Shown piece after piece: positions 16,356 to 25,494 of a DNA stretch of 64,000 bases (its first letter is position 1; each line of letters begins with the position of its first letter). Both the position numbers and the translations under genes were made by a program. The DNA comes from Halothiobacillus diazotrophicus (GTDB lineage: Bacteria; Pseudomonadota; Gammaproteobacteria; Halothiobacillales; Halothiobacillaceae): contig NZ_CP016027.1 of assembly GCF_001663815.1 (NCBI RefSeq), forward strand, positions 868,001 to 932,000, read 5' to 3'. Under the pieces are notes generated by a model. That model searched no databases, was not told where the DNA came from, and saw nothing but the letters and a program-made list of their open reading frames with translations.

Positions 16356-17099
16356 CTAGATGTGATACTGCAGCATGCGAACGATCAAACGACGAACATC
16401 TTGCATGGCAATGCCCAGGGTACGATTGATCTCGTCCATGTCGACCCGGCCATCACCCTGAAGACCGGCAGCCCAGTTGGCCACCACGTTCAGGCTCGCG
16501 TACCGCAGATCGCTCTCCCGAGCCAGCACGGCCTCGGGCATGCCGGTCATCCCCACGACGTCGCATCCGTCCCGGGAAAGACGCCGGATTTCCGCAGCGG
16601 TTTCGAACCGCGGCCCCTGAGTCGCTGCATAGGTGCCACCGTCGATCATCGGAATGGACAGTGCTGCCCCCGCTTCGAGGAACGCTGCACGCAGCTCGGG
16701 ATCGTAGGGATGGGTGAAATCCACATGGGTCACGGATTCGAGATCGCCCTCGAAAAAGGTGGACGGCCGCCCCCAGGTGTAATCGATCAGTTGGTCCGGC
16801 ACGCAGAGACTGCCGGGTTTCATCGCCGCACTGATGCCCCCGACCGCCGACACAGCCAGAATCCGGGCCGCACCCATCTCACGTAGCGCCCAGATATTCG
16901 CCCGATAGTTGATTTCGTGCGGTGCGATCCGGTGGTTGTAGCCATGGCGGGGCAGAAACAGGATTTCGTGCCCCCCCATGCGCCCGATGGTCACGGGCCC
17001 CGAAGGTTCGCCGTAGGGCGTGGAAACCACCTGATGACGGATCTCCGTCATGCCTTCGAGCTGGCTCAAGCCCGTTCCGCCGATAATGGCCAGATTCAT
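16356..17099 (-). CDS. S-methyl-5'-thioinosine phosphorylase (MTAP/PNP family)
   Basis: 247 residues. Phosphate-binding start AIIGGTGLSQLEGM, then FLPRHGYNHRIAPHEINYRA NIWALREMGAARILAVSAVGGI (split here) and the nucleoside region QGPRFETAAEIRRLSRDGCD followed by VVGMTGMPEAVLARE. Resembles the Pseudomonas enzyme that phosphorolyses methylthioinosine formed by deamination of methylthioadenosine. Methylthioadenosine phosphorylase is the alternative. Lies 12 bp from hpt and close to nagZ, a cluster order also known in Pseudomonas. Confidence 0.88.
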   Translation of the reverse strand: MNLAIIGGTGLSQLEGMTEIRHQVVSTPYGEPSGPVTIGRMGGHEILFLPRHGYNHRIAPHEINYRANIWALREMGAARILAVSAVGGISAAMKPGSLCVPDQLIDYTWGRPSTFFEGDLESVTHVDFTHPYDPELRAAFLEAGAALSIPMIDGGTYAATQGPRFETAAEIRRLSRDGCDVVGMTGMPEAVLARESDLRYASLNVVANWAAGLQGDGRVDMDEINRTLGIAMQDVRRLIVRMLQYHI

Positions 17100-17111
17100 G
17101 TCGCGCCCCGC

Positions 17112-17699
17112 TCAGTGCGATTCCGGCAGGGCATAGATGCCCGCCACGTTCCGGAAAAAACCGTGATAATCCATGCCTTCGCCGAAGATGTACCGGTCGG
17201 GCACCGACAGGCCCACGAAGTCCGCCTTCATGTTGGGCACCTTGCGATCATGCAGCTTGTCCGTCGCCACGGCGATCCATACCTTGCGCGCACCAGCCGC
17301 CTCGCACCAGTCGCGAACCGCTTTCAGGGTATGACCCTCATCCAGGATATCGTCGAGGATGAGAACATCCCGCCCGGTAAGGAGCATGTCCGGCTGTGCC
17401 AGCCACTTCAATGCCCCACCGGAAGTCGAACCCCGATAGCGCGTGGCATGCAGGTAGCTCACCTCCAGGGGAAAACGCAACCGACTGAGCAACTGACCAC
17501 TCACGATCAGCCCCCCATTCATCACGGCCAGCACGATGGGCAGACGCTCAGACAGGGATTGGGTGATTTCCTGAGCCATCCGGTCATAGATCGCCTGCAT
17601 TTCCGCTTCCGTCACCAGCACATCGCAGCTGGCCAGCAGTGCATTCAACTCCGTGACACGCTCGATGGTGCGTCGATCCGCTTCGAGCTCGTTGCTCAT
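17112..17699 (-). CDS. hpt: Hypoxanthine-guanine phosphoribosyltransferase
   Basis: 195 residues from ATG 17699 (GGAGGAATCT upstream). The PRPP-binding loop is VLILDDILDEGHTLKAV. PIVLAVMNGGLIVSGQLLSR near residue 60 and DFVGLSVPDRYIFGEGMDYH at the C-terminus match 6-oxopurine PRTases. It salvages hypoxanthine and guanine, the products released by the phosphorylase encoded downstream, so the two genes form a purine-salvage pair. Confidence 0.9.
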   Translation of the reverse strand: MSNELEADRRTIERVTELNALLASCDVLVTEAEMQAIYDRMAQEITQSLSERLPIVLAVMNGGLIVSGQLLSRLRFPLEVSYLHATRYRGSTSGGALKWLAQPDMLLTGRDVLILDDILDEGHTLKAVRDWCEAAGARKVWIAVATDKLHDRKVPNMKADFVGLSVPDRYIFGEGMDYHGFFRNVAGIYALPESH

Positions 17700-17712
17700 A
17701 GATTCCTCCCAC

Positions 17713-18786
17713 TCACTCTTCATTCAAAAACCAGCCCGTTTCGGTATTCGCATCATACAGACGTTCGACCCAGGTCCGCGCTTCGGCGAAGCGCGGGTCC
17801 TTCTCCAGTTGTTCCACCGTCGGCGGGTGCGCGTGACCATGGGCCAGCAGATGCGCCAGACGTGCCTCGCGGACCGGATCGGCCGGATATTCCCGACAGG
17901 CCAACACCCGATCCACCCAGTCCGGATGATTGCAGATCAACGCCATGTCGCATCCTGCGGCCAGAGCGGCATCGACCCGATCTTCGATTTCCCCGCCCGC
18001 CTCGGCGGCCGCCATGGTCAGATCGTCCGTGAACACGGCACCCTGATAGCGCCATTGCTCACGTAACATGCGCGAGATCCAGACCGATGAAAACCCGGCC
18101 GGCAGACTATCGACCGCCGGATAGATCACGTGGGCCGCCATCAGGGCAGGCACGTATCGCTCGATCAGTGCCAGGAAGGGTCGCAAATCCTCACGCTCGA
18201 TGGTTTCGAGCGTACGGCGATCGACCGGATGGGCAATATGAGAGTCCTCCGCGATCGAGCCATGACCGGGGAAGTGCTTGCCCACCGCCGCCATGCCCGC
18301 GTCCTTCATGCCGCCGATCCAGGCGATCGCCAAGGCGGCGACCGCGGCGGGTTCGCGCGCGAACGCCCGATCGCCGATCACACCGCTGACGCCGCGATTG
18401 AGATCCAACACCGGCGCAAAGCTGAGATCCACACCGACCTGCCGTAATTGGACGGCCATCAACCAGCCCAGGGATCGCGCCGCCTCCAGACCGGCCTGTC
18501 GATCCTTGGCGAATACCTCGCCCAGGCGCCCCATCGGCGGCAGATGGATGAAGCCCTGGTCGCGAAAACGCTGCACCCGGCCACCCTCCTGATCGACGGC
18601 GATGAGCAGGTGCGGATGGCGCAGCGCCCGGATTTCGGCCGTCAGTGCCGCCAGTTGCTCGGGCGACTCATAATTACGGGCAAACAGGATCACGCCACCC
18701 ACGGAAGGATGACGCAAACGACTCCGTTCGCCTTCCGTCAGGGCCAACCCGGCCACATCCACCATCAAGGGCCCCAAAGCCGTCAT
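17713..18786 (-). CDS. nagZ: Beta-N-acetylglucosaminidase
   Basis: 357 residues, glycoside hydrolase family 3. Early GVILFARNYESPEQL, the catalytic His/Asp loop in VGKHFPGHGSIAEDSHIAHP, and the nucleophile aspartate in GAVFTDDLTMAAAE. NagZ removes GlcNAc from anhydromuropeptides in the cytoplasm during cell-wall recycling. Its start follows, by about 60 bp, a terminator on the same strand (18850-18878), so it probably has its own promoter or is read through. Confidence 0.93.
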   Translation of the reverse strand: MTALGPLMVDVAGLALTEGERSRLRHPSVGGVILFARNYESPEQLAALTAEIRALRHPHLLIAVDQEGGRVQRFRDQGFIHLPPMGRLGEVFAKDRQAGLEAARSLGWLMAVQLRQVGVDLSFAPVLDLNRGVSGVIGDRAFAREPAAVAALAIAWIGGMKDAGMAAVGKHFPGHGSIAEDSHIAHPVDRRTLETIEREDLRPFLALIERYVPALMAAHVIYPAVDSLPAGFSSVWISRMLREQWRYQGAVFTDDLTMAAAEAGGEIEDRVDAALAAGCDMALICNHPDWVDRVLACREYPADPVREARLAHLLAHGHAHPPTVEQLEKDPRFAEARTWVERLYDANTETGWFLNEE

Positions 18787-18849
18787 TTCCGCTCACCCTG
18801 CATCGCCAAACCGCGCTCCAAAACAAGAAAATCCAAGATAAAAATAACA

Positions 18850-19020
18850 AGAAAAAAAGGCACCCGAAACGGGTGCCCAACAATAACAGGAGGAGTCAGA
18901 CGCTGCCATGCTGAAGCGGCCCAGCTGCACCGGGGTATTGATGCATCGTGACACGCTGGCGTGGCAAACAATGTATTGCGACAACCGTGCCAACACGGGA
19001 ACAACAGCATCCACATGAAT
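18850..19020 (-). ncRNA. Candidate small RNA with Rho-independent terminator
   Basis: The ~690-bp gap between nagZ and the decarboxylase gene has no convincing protein gene. On the minus strand a TATAAC box (19032-19027) would start transcription near 19020. A perfect hairpin GGCACCC-GTTTC-GGGTGCC at 18878-18859 followed by a T-run at 18858-18852 would end it. Just before the hairpin the RNA contains CUCCUCCU, complementary to Shine-Dalgarno sequences, a common seed of regulatory sRNAs. No homology claim is made. Alternatively this is a leader/attenuator. Confidence 0.4.
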
Positions 19021-19476
19021 AGTTTTGTTATAAAACAGCACCTTGTGAAATTAGAAAAAGCGAGGAGCAGAAAACTGACCAAACACGTCATGCCTCGTTT
19101 TATGGCAAACGCCCGCCCTTGAGCACCATCACTGCGCAGAACGTACCGGAAAACCCTGCCAGGCCGAGCTTTCACCAGCCTTGCGATGAACATCGTCCGG
19201 CCGCAGACATCGCGCATTGTTGGCGTCACTCACGCGGCAAAAAGCCAGAACGTCGCCCCCCTTCAACCCTGGCAGGCTTTGGGCAATTCTGACGAGGATC
19301 CAGGGTCTTAGGTTCGACCACGGCGTATCCGCGGAATCTATGTACCGTATTTCAATAATTCGTCACAGGAAATGCTCAAAATTGGGGTTTGGCTGCGTTA
19401 GAATGCCCCTTCTTTTGGTGTACCCGTGGCGATTCGCCGCACCCGTTTTCACAGACACCAGCATAGGAAACCTCAT
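19021..19476. other. Upstream region of the decarboxylase gene
   Basis: No gene supported. It contains the presumed promoters of the candidate sRNA (minus) and of the decarboxylase (plus). AATTGGGGTTTGGCTGCGTTAGAAT at 19380-19404 has an imperfect -10-like end (TAGAAT), but the -35 spacing is poor, so no promoter is called. Confidence 0.4.
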
Positions 19477-21741
19477 ATGTTGTTCCGTTTCCCCATCGTC
19501 ATCATCGACGAAGATTTCCGTTCAGAAAATGCATCCGGCCTCGGCGTTCGCGCGCTGGCCGATGCCATCCGTGCCGAGGGTGAAGAAGTACTGGGGGTCA
19601 CGAGCTATATCGACCTCGCCTCCTTCGCCCAGCAACAGAGCCGGGTTTCTGCGTTCATCGTGTCGATCGACGACGAGGAATTCCACACCATGGGGGAAAA
19701 CGACGTCGATGAAGAGCTGCCGGTCATCGTGCAGCTCCAGAAGTTCATTCGGGAGATCCGTTTCCGCAACGCGGACATCCCGATCTTCCTGTACGGGGAA
19801 ACGCGCACCAGTCGCCATCTGCCGAATTCCGTCCTCAAGGAACTGCACGGCTTCATCCACATGTTCGAGGACACGCCGGAATTCGTCGCGCGACATGTGA
19901 TCCGCGAGGCGCGTGCCTACCTCAGTTCGCTGGCGCCGCCGTTCTTCAGCGCCCTCACCGGCTATGCGGCGGACGGCTCCTATTCCTGGCATTGCCCGGG
20001 CCACTCGGGCGGCGTGGCCTTCCTGAAAAGCCCGGTCGGCCAGATGTTCCACCAGTTCTTCGGGGAAAACCTGCTGCGCGCCGACGTCTGCAACGCCGTG
20101 GACGAACTGGGCCAGCTGCTCGACCACACCGGTCCCGTGGCCGCCTCCGAGCGCAATGCCGCCCGTATTTTCAACGCCGACCACCTGTTCTTCGTGACCA
20201 ACGGCACCTCCACCTCCAACCGCATGGTGTGGAACTCGAACGTCGCACCGGGCGATATCGTGGTGGTCGACCGCAACTGCCACAAGTCGATCCTGCACTC
20301 GATCATCCTCACCGGGGCGATCCCGGTGTTCCTGATGCCCACCCGCAACCACTACGGCATCATCGGCCCGATTCCGCAAAGCGAGTTCAGCATCGAGAAC
20401 ATCCACGCGAAGATTGAGGCGCATCCTTTCGCATCGCAGGCCGAGAACAAGAACCCGCGCATCCTCACGATCACCCAATCCACCTATGACGGGGTCATCT
20501 ACAACGTCGAGGAAATCAAGCACCAGCTCGACGGCCACGTGGATAACCTGCATTTCGACGAAGCCTGGCTGCCGCACGCGGCATTCCACGATTTCTACGG
20601 CGACTACCACGCCATCGGCGCCGACCGCCCGCGTTGCAGCCAGTCCGTGATCTATTCCACGCAATCGACCCACAAGATGCTGGCCGGTCTCTCCCAGGCC
20701 TCGCAGGTGCTCGTTCAGGACAGCAAGGCCAACCTGTTCGACCGCGACGTATTCAATGAAGCCTATCTGATGCACTCCTCCACCTCGCCGCAGTACGCGA
20801 TCATCGCCTCCTGCGACGTGGCCGCCGCCATGATGGAGCCGCCGGGCGGCACCGCCTTGGTCGAGGAATCGATTTTCGAGGCGCTCGATTTCCGCCGCGC
20901 CATGCGCAAGGTCGACGAGGAATACGGCGACGACTGGTGGTTCAAGGTCTGGGGCCCGGACACCCTGGCCGAGGAAGGCATCGGTTCCCAGGAAGACTGG
21001 ATGATCTGCGCCAAGGACACCTGGCACGGTTTCGACAACATGACCGATCGGTTCAACATGCTCGATCCGATCAAGGCCACGGTCATCACCCCCGGCCTGA
21101 ACATCAACGGCGACTTCGACGAAACCGGCATCCCCGCCGCCATCGTCACCAAGTACCTGGCCGAGCATGGCGTCGTGGTCGAAAAGACCGGGCTCTACAG
21201 CTTCTTCATCATGTTCACCATCGGCATCACCAAGGGCCGCTGGAACACCCTGCTGGCCGCCCTGCAACAGTTCAAGGACGAATACACCAAGAACCAGCCG
21301 CTGTGGCGCATCCTGCCGGATTTCGTCGCCAAGCATCCGCGCTATGAGCGGATGGGCCTGCGCGATCTCTGCGACCAGCTGCACAACCTCTACAAGCAGA
21401 GCGACGTCGCCCGCCTGACCACCGAGATGTACCTCTCCACCATGGAACCGGCCATGCGCCCGGCGGACGCCTGGGCGAAAATGGCCCGCAAGCAGATCGA
21501 CCGCGTGCCCATCGACGAACTGGAAGGCCGCATCACCGCCTCCCTGGTCACGCCCTACCCGCCCGGCATCCCTTTGCTGATTCCCGGCGAACGCTTCAAC
21601 AAGGTCATCGTCAACTACCTGAAGTTCGCCCGGGATTTCAACCGGCAGCTGCCTGGCTTCGAGACCGATGTCCATGGCCTCATCGCCGAAGACACCGAAT
21701 TCGGCAAGCGCTACTTCGTGGATTGCGTCCGGGACGACTAA
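19477..21741 (+). CDS. Orn/Lys/Arg decarboxylase (fold type I PLP, group III)
   Basis: 754 residues from ATG 19477 (ATAGGAAACCTCAT upstream). The N-terminal receiver-like 'wing' domain (IVIIDEDFRSENASGLGVRA) is followed by the PLP domain with HCPGHSGGVAFLKSPVGQMF, FFVTNGTSTSNRMVWNSNVA, LHFDEAWLPHAAFH and the Schiff-base lysine in STQSTHKMLAGLSQ. It decarboxylates a basic amino acid to a diamine or agmatine, giving polyamine precursors and acid resistance. Length fits LdcA/AdiA-type enzymes; choice between lysine and arginine cannot be made by eye. Followed by a strong terminator. Confidence 0.9.
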   Translation: MLFRFPIVIIDEDFRSENASGLGVRALADAIRAEGEEVLGVTSYIDLASFAQQQSRVSAFIVSIDDEEFHTMGENDVDEELPVIVQLQKFIREIRFRNADIPIFLYGETRTSRHLPNSVLKELHGFIHMFEDTPEFVARHVIREARAYLSSLAPPFFSALTGYAADGSYSWHCPGHSGGVAFLKSPVGQMFHQFFGENLLRADVCNAVDELGQLLDHTGPVAASERNAARIFNADHLFFVTNGTSTSNRMVWNSNVAPGDIVVVDRNCHKSILHSIILTGAIPVFLMPTRNHYGIIGPIPQSEFSIENIHAKIEAHPFASQAENKNPRILTITQSTYDGVIYNVEEIKHQLDGHVDNLHFDEAWLPHAAFHDFYGDYHAIGADRPRCSQSVIYSTQSTHKMLAGLSQASQVLVQDSKANLFDRDVFNEAYLMHSSTSPQYAIIASCDVAAAMMEPPGGTALVEESIFEALDFRRAMRKVDEEYGDDWWFKVWGPDTLAEEGIGSQEDWMICAKDTWHGFDNMTDRFNMLDPIKATVITPGLNINGDFDETGIPAAIVTKYLAEHGVVVEKTGLYSFFIMFTIGITKGRWNTLLAALQQFKDEYTKNQPLWRILPDFVAKHPRYERMGLRDLCDQLHNLYKQSDVARLTTEMYLSTMEPAMRPADAWAKMARKQIDRVPIDELEGRITASLVTPYPPGIPLLIPGERFNKVIVNYLKFARDFNRQLPGFETDVHGLIAEDTEFGKRYFVDCVRDD

Positions 21742-21765
21742 GCGCCATCCCGCGCCCAAAACACC

Positions 21766-21797
21766 AAACCCCGGCATCGACCGGGGTTTGTTTTTCC
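21766..21797 (+). terminator. Rho-independent terminator after the decarboxylase gene
   Basis: Stem AAACCCCGG-CATCGA-CCGGGGTTT followed by GTTTTTCC. Confidence 0.9.
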
Positions 21798-21927
21798 TTG
21801 AGGGTGTCTCTGCATCACGACATGGCTGGGACGTACTCGCTCCCGATGATCATTGCGTACTCAGGCCACTCAGTAGCTGAGCCCCTCCCTACCGAAGCCC
21901 CGCAAACTTCGATACAATGCGCCGCCT

Positions 21928-22014
21928 GCCCGGATGGTGAAACTGGTAGACACAAGAGACTTAAAATCTCTCGATCGAAAGATCGTGCCGGTTCGATTCC
22001 GGCTCCGGGCACCA
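21928..22014 (+). tRNA. tRNA-Leu (anticodon UAA)
   Basis: 87 nt including encoded CCA. Acceptor stem GCCCGGA pairs with TCCGGGC. The anticodon stem-loop AGAGA-CTTAAAA-TCTCT gives anticodon TAA. The long variable arm (CGATCGAAAGATCG) is typical of leucine tRNAs, and the T-loop GGTTCGATTCC is intact. The accessory region starts immediately downstream, consistent with use of this tRNA as an integration site, although no duplicate of its 3' end was found elsewhere in the window. Confidence 0.97.
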
Positions 22015-22174
22015 ATTAATTCAACATGTTATCTAATCACTGGCGATCATTCGCAATCAGCAACAATCCCTTATCGCCACAAGAAACTGTGGGGGAATTG
22101 TGGCAAGTCCTTCCCATCTAAGCTTCCTATATACACAGGCATCGAAAGCCAATGACTCTTCCTAGACATGGAGG

Positions 22175-22606
22175 GTGATTAGGACTCAGGTCAGGCTGAC
22201 TGGCATCACAGGTGCATTCCGGGGGTTGGCGGTACTTGCCGGGGGCGTCAGTATTGTTTTTCTGCCAACGGCTGGTGTAAACCGAGAAGAAATGAAGCAG
22301 TGGCTGAATCAGTTCCAATGGAACGATGAACAGGACAAGTCCAGCGAGTGTGGAATTAAGCCGGATACAGTATGGCAAAGCTTGATATCCAATGAACTAC
22401 CTCCTTCAGTTTTATGGACACCCGCAAATAACCATGCCGAAAAAAATTGGCGAATAGTTATCGACTTCGCAGCGAATCATGGACTCACCCCAGATCAAGT
22501 GGTTGTAATGCTTAGAAACGCACTTATTCAAACCAAAAATTCAGGAACAGTTACAGAGCTTGGCGATACTGCAACTGATCCATCGGCGACCCTCTACGAA
22601 TACTAA
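22175..22606 (+). CDS. Hypothetical protein at the island edge
   Basis: Frame of 143 codons with GTG start; a shorter version starting at MKQWLNQFQW (22292) is possible. AT-richer than its neighbours. The N-terminal hydrophobic stretch (GLAVLAGGVSIVFLP) may be untranslated. The body contains TVWQSLISNELPPSVLW and IVIDFAANHGLTPDQVVVML, which look like ordinary folded protein. It precedes the cyclic-oligoadenylate module by 80 bp on the same strand, so it could belong to it. I do not recognise the family. The 160 bp between tRNA and this gene contain GTGGGGGAATTGTGG-like sequence often seen at integrase att regions, but no integrase. Confidence 0.4.
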   Translation: MIRTQVRLTGITGAFRGLAVLAGGVSIVFLPTAGVNREEMKQWLNQFQWNDEQDKSSECGIKPDTVWQSLISNELPPSVLWTPANNHAEKNWRIVIDFAANHGLTPDQVVVMLRNALIQTKNSGTVTELGDTATDPSATLYEY

Positions 22607-22687
22607 ACGTGCTGCAAGCTTGCGGTAATCGGAACCTGAATAAAACCCGCTATTATCCACCGCACTATCACGACTTGAGCGCTTCCC

Positions 22688-23065
22688 ATGGTCTATTTGT
22701 TGAATGCCCCGGTTCTCACCGCCTACGGCACCTACCAGTTTCTGGGACCCATTTCCTCCTTTGAAGCCCGTAAACGTCTGGATGGTCAAGTTGTGTCGTC
22801 AGCTATTGGTCATGAAGGAACCGCCAGTTTGCTGAGCAAAATTCTAGAGCGATCTGTTCAAATGAAACGCATCAGTGTTCAACTTCACCCGGGGGATAGC
22901 GCACTGGTATTTCGTCTGCTCGAACGACTGCCCGAGGGGGTCATATTAAGTACCGAGGAACTCGAAACCATCCCCTATGAGCTCGGATGGCTGCAACTGA
23001 TCTCTCAGGGGAATCGGTCGCCCCATAATAATTTTGAAGATATGCCCAGGAGGGGTTTGAAATGA
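22688..23065 (+). CDS. crn2: DUF1874 family ring nuclease (Crn2 / AcrIII-1-like)
   Basis: 125 residues. Opens MVYLLNAPVLTAYGTYQF and contains VSSAIGHEGTASLLSKIL, ISVQLHPGDSALVFRLLERL and ETIPYELGWL, the DUF1874 signature. Viral AcrIII-1 and bacterial Crn2 of this fold degrade cyclic tetra-adenylate. The catalytic histidine is His42 (IGHEGT), with Arg76 and Glu79 in FRLLER spaced as in the viral enzyme. The overlap with the next gene (ATGA at 23062-23065) places it in one transcript with two CARF proteins, so its role is presumably to switch off type III CRISPR signalling. The C-terminal ~18 residues are an extension. Confidence 0.88.
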   Translation: MVYLLNAPVLTAYGTYQFLGPISSFEARKRLDGQVVSSAIGHEGTASLLSKILERSVQMKRISVQLHPGDSALVFRLLERLPEGVILSTEELETIPYELGWLQLISQGNRSPHNNFEDMPRRGLK

Positions 23066-24189
23066 ACGACATTCATATCAAGAAACGCATTCTGCTCTGC
23101 GTAACGGGCATGTCCCCCCAGGTAATGACGGAAACCCTGTATGCGCTGGCAGTAAACCCGGAGGCGGGTCAAGGAGCCTGGATACCCAACGAGGTACACA
23201 TCATCACGACCGCGAGTGGCGCAGATCAGGCCCGCCTGAATCTGCTATCGCAGGACACGGGCTGGTTTAAGAAACTCTGCGATGATTACAGCCTACCGCC
23301 CATCGCTTTCGGTTCGTCGCACATCCACTGCATCACGGACGAGGCGGGCCAGGTCCTAGATGACATCCGCACACCCGCCGACAACGAGGCGGCGGCCAAC
23401 AGCATTGCCGAACTCGTGCGGGATCTCACCCATGACCCGAACAGCGCACTACATGTCTCCCTCGCCGGTGGAAGAAAGACCATGGGCTATTACACCGGCT
23501 ATGCCCTATCCCTGTACGGACGGCCGCAGGACCAGCTCTCGCACATTCTCGTGAGTGCTCCCTACGAGAGCCACCCGGAGTTCTACTACCCGACGCCCTA
23601 CCCCCGGATCATCCAGAGCCGTGAACCCAAACCCCGTGCGTTCAACTGCGCCGACGCCACGATCCAACTGGCTCATATCCCCTTCGTCCGGTTGCGTGAA
23701 GGCATGCCGCATCGCCTGCTGGACGGGAAGGCCAACTTCACCGAAACGGTCAAGCTGGCCAATCTCGCCCATGAGCCAGCCACCCTCCGAATCAACCAGT
23801 CCCGGGAGGCCCGGGGCATACGCGTCAATGGCATTCCCGTCCCACTCACCGACACCCCCTTCGCCCTCCTGTACTGGCTGGCAAGGCGGGCGAACAGCGA
23901 GAACCCGGAAGTCGACTGGATAGAACATGCCGAGTTCCTGGAGCACGTCACCAAGCTGTACGGGAAGGACAGCCACATTTACGAGGAAGTCGAGCGTGCG
24001 CTCAGATCCTGCCGGGGCGACGAAGAACAGATCAAGAAATACTTCCAACCCATCAAGTCGCGCATGAACACCATTCTCAAGGAGGAACTCGGCGCCACGC
24101 TCGCGGCGCGATGCCAAAGTCCCAAATCCAGTCGAGGGGGTGGAAATCGGCTCCCGGAAGATCTGACGATCATTTTCGACAACAACTGA
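23062..24189 (+). CDS. CARF-domain protein, NE0113/TIGR02584 family (CRISPR ring nuclease/Csm6-annotated)
   Basis: 375 residues. N-terminal CARF domain with LLCVTGMSPQVMTETLYALA (11-30), EVHIITTASG (44-53) and SLAGGRKTMGYYTGYALSLY (133-152), the hallmark motif of this family. The C-terminal part (~250-375) is helical and basic and looks like a winged helix (TPFALLYWLA, then VERALRSCRG and KSRMNTILKEELG). No HEPN or PD-DExK nuclease motif is visible. Proteins of this family accompany type III systems and are annotated as Csm6 or ring nuclease. Binding of cyclic oligoadenylate is expected from the CARF fold; effector or degrading activity is unproven. Confidence 0.85.
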   Translation: MNDIHIKKRILLCVTGMSPQVMTETLYALAVNPEAGQGAWIPNEVHIITTASGADQARLNLLSQDTGWFKKLCDDYSLPPIAFGSSHIHCITDEAGQVLDDIRTPADNEAAANSIAELVRDLTHDPNSALHVSLAGGRKTMGYYTGYALSLYGRPQDQLSHILVSAPYESHPEFYYPTPYPRIIQSREPKPRAFNCADATIQLAHIPFVRLREGMPHRLLDGKANFTETVKLANLAHEPATLRINQSREARGIRVNGIPVPLTDTPFALLYWLARRANSENPEVDWIEHAEFLEHVTKLYGKDSHIYEEVERALRSCRGDEEQIKKYFQPIKSRMNTILKEELGATLAARCQSPKSSRGGGNRLPEDLTIIFDNN

Positions 24190-24204
24190 CGGGAGCAATC
24201 CGAA

Positions 24205-25425
24205 GTGCCCACAACATTACTGACGCTGCTCGGCAAAGGTCGGGACAACCCCCAAACCGGCTACCGGGATGCCACCTATGATTTTCCGGATGGGCAGGCG
24301 CGCAAGACGCCCTACTTCGGGCTGGCCCTCGCGGACTATCTGGGCCCCGAGCACGTCGTCATCCTCGGCACCGCCGGCAGCATGTGGGGCGCCCTGCTTG
24401 AACACCACACCGCCCAGGATGCCGATGAGCACCTGCGCCTTGAACTCATGGAAGCCGAGGCAGAAGGCCGGGTCACCCAGACATTGCTGGATCAGGTTGC
24501 CCCATTGTTCCGAGCGGCACTGGGCCATCAGATAAACCCCCGCCTGGTACCTGCGGGCAGCAGCCCCGAAGAGCAGATCGAGATTCTCAGCACCATCGCC
24601 GAGCAACTGGGGAAACAGCAGCACAGCATCCATTTCGATCTCACCCACGGCTTTCGCCATCTCGGCATGATCGGCTTTCTTTCCGCCTTCATGATCGAGC
24701 GCCTGCGCCAACAGATACAGGTCGAAGGGCTCTGGTACGGCGCGCTGGACATGACCCGGAACGGCATCACGCCGGTGCTTCGCCTGGATGGACTCAACGC
24801 CGTGCAGCAGTGGGTGAGTGCGCTGGACAAATTTGACGTTAGCGGCGATTACGGCGTGTTTACCCCGTTGCTACAGGCCGATGGCCTCCCCGAAGGGGCG
24901 GCTCAGTGCCTGATCAAGGCAGCCCATTTTGAGCGCATCAGCAATATTTCCAATGCCGCGAGCCAACTTCGCACGGTCATCCAGGCCCTCAAGGAGCCCC
25001 TTGGCGGCGCTAGCTCGCTTTTTCAGGAAACCCTGCACAAGCGACTGTCCTGGGCAAGCAAGGATAACCTCGCCGAACAACAACGCCTGCTTGCCCAACG
25101 AGCGCTGGACCGGGGGGACGCCCTGCGCGCCGCCATCCTGGGACTAGAGGCACTAATCACCCACCTGTGCCTGGAACAAAACTACGATCCCCTGAATTAT
25201 CAGGACCGCGAAAACATCGGTGCCGAGTTTCAGGGGCAAATCCGGGCCGGTGAGCATCCGCAATGGCTGAAAAAAGCCTACTGGACCCTGAATGATCTGC
25301 GTAACTCCATGGCACATGGCACCCGGCCGAAACATCCCGACAACCAGAAACTCATGCAGAATCCCGAACGCTTGATCAGTGGATTGCAAAGCATTCTCAG
25401 CACCCTGACCAACCACATGCGCTGA
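24205..25425 (+). CDS. csx1: CARF-HEPN ribonuclease, Csx1/TIGR02221-like
   Basis: 406 residues from GTG 24205 (GGGAG upstream). N-terminal CARF: TLLGKGRDNPQTGYRDATYD, HVVILGTAGSMWGALLE and the ligand-contact motif HFDLTHGFRHLGMIGFLSAF (~143-162). The C-terminal HEPN domain carries the catalytic R-X4-H motif in DLRNSMAHGTRPK (Arg366, His371). When cyclic oligoadenylate binds the CARF dimer the HEPN sites cut single-stranded RNA non-specifically. This is the only evident effector RNase of the module. It lies 15 bp after the NE0113-family gene, in one operon with crn2. Confidence 0.9.
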   Translation: MPTTLLTLLGKGRDNPQTGYRDATYDFPDGQARKTPYFGLALADYLGPEHVVILGTAGSMWGALLEHHTAQDADEHLRLELMEAEAEGRVTQTLLDQVAPLFRAALGHQINPRLVPAGSSPEEQIEILSTIAEQLGKQQHSIHFDLTHGFRHLGMIGFLSAFMIERLRQQIQVEGLWYGALDMTRNGITPVLRLDGLNAVQQWVSALDKFDVSGDYGVFTPLLQADGLPEGAAQCLIKAAHFERISNISNAASQLRTVIQALKEPLGGASSLFQETLHKRLSWASKDNLAEQQRLLAQRALDRGDALRAAILGLEALITHLCLEQNYDPLNYQDRENIGAEFQGQIRAGEHPQWLKKAYWTLNDLRNSMAHGTRPKHPDNQKLMQNPERLISGLQSILSTLTNHMR

Positions 25426-25494
25426 GAAGTCGGCCATGGGAAAATCGGTGGTTCATCCGGGGCCATCGCAGCGGCGCCTCCGGCGCACCCGGAT

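Noticed and set aside
18783-19229. 148-codon minus frame upstream of nagZ
   Set aside because: It would read straight through a strong terminator and has no family features.
19522-21777. 751-codon frame antisense to the decarboxylase
   Set aside because: High-GC shadow of the plus-strand gene, which has full PLP-enzyme motifs.
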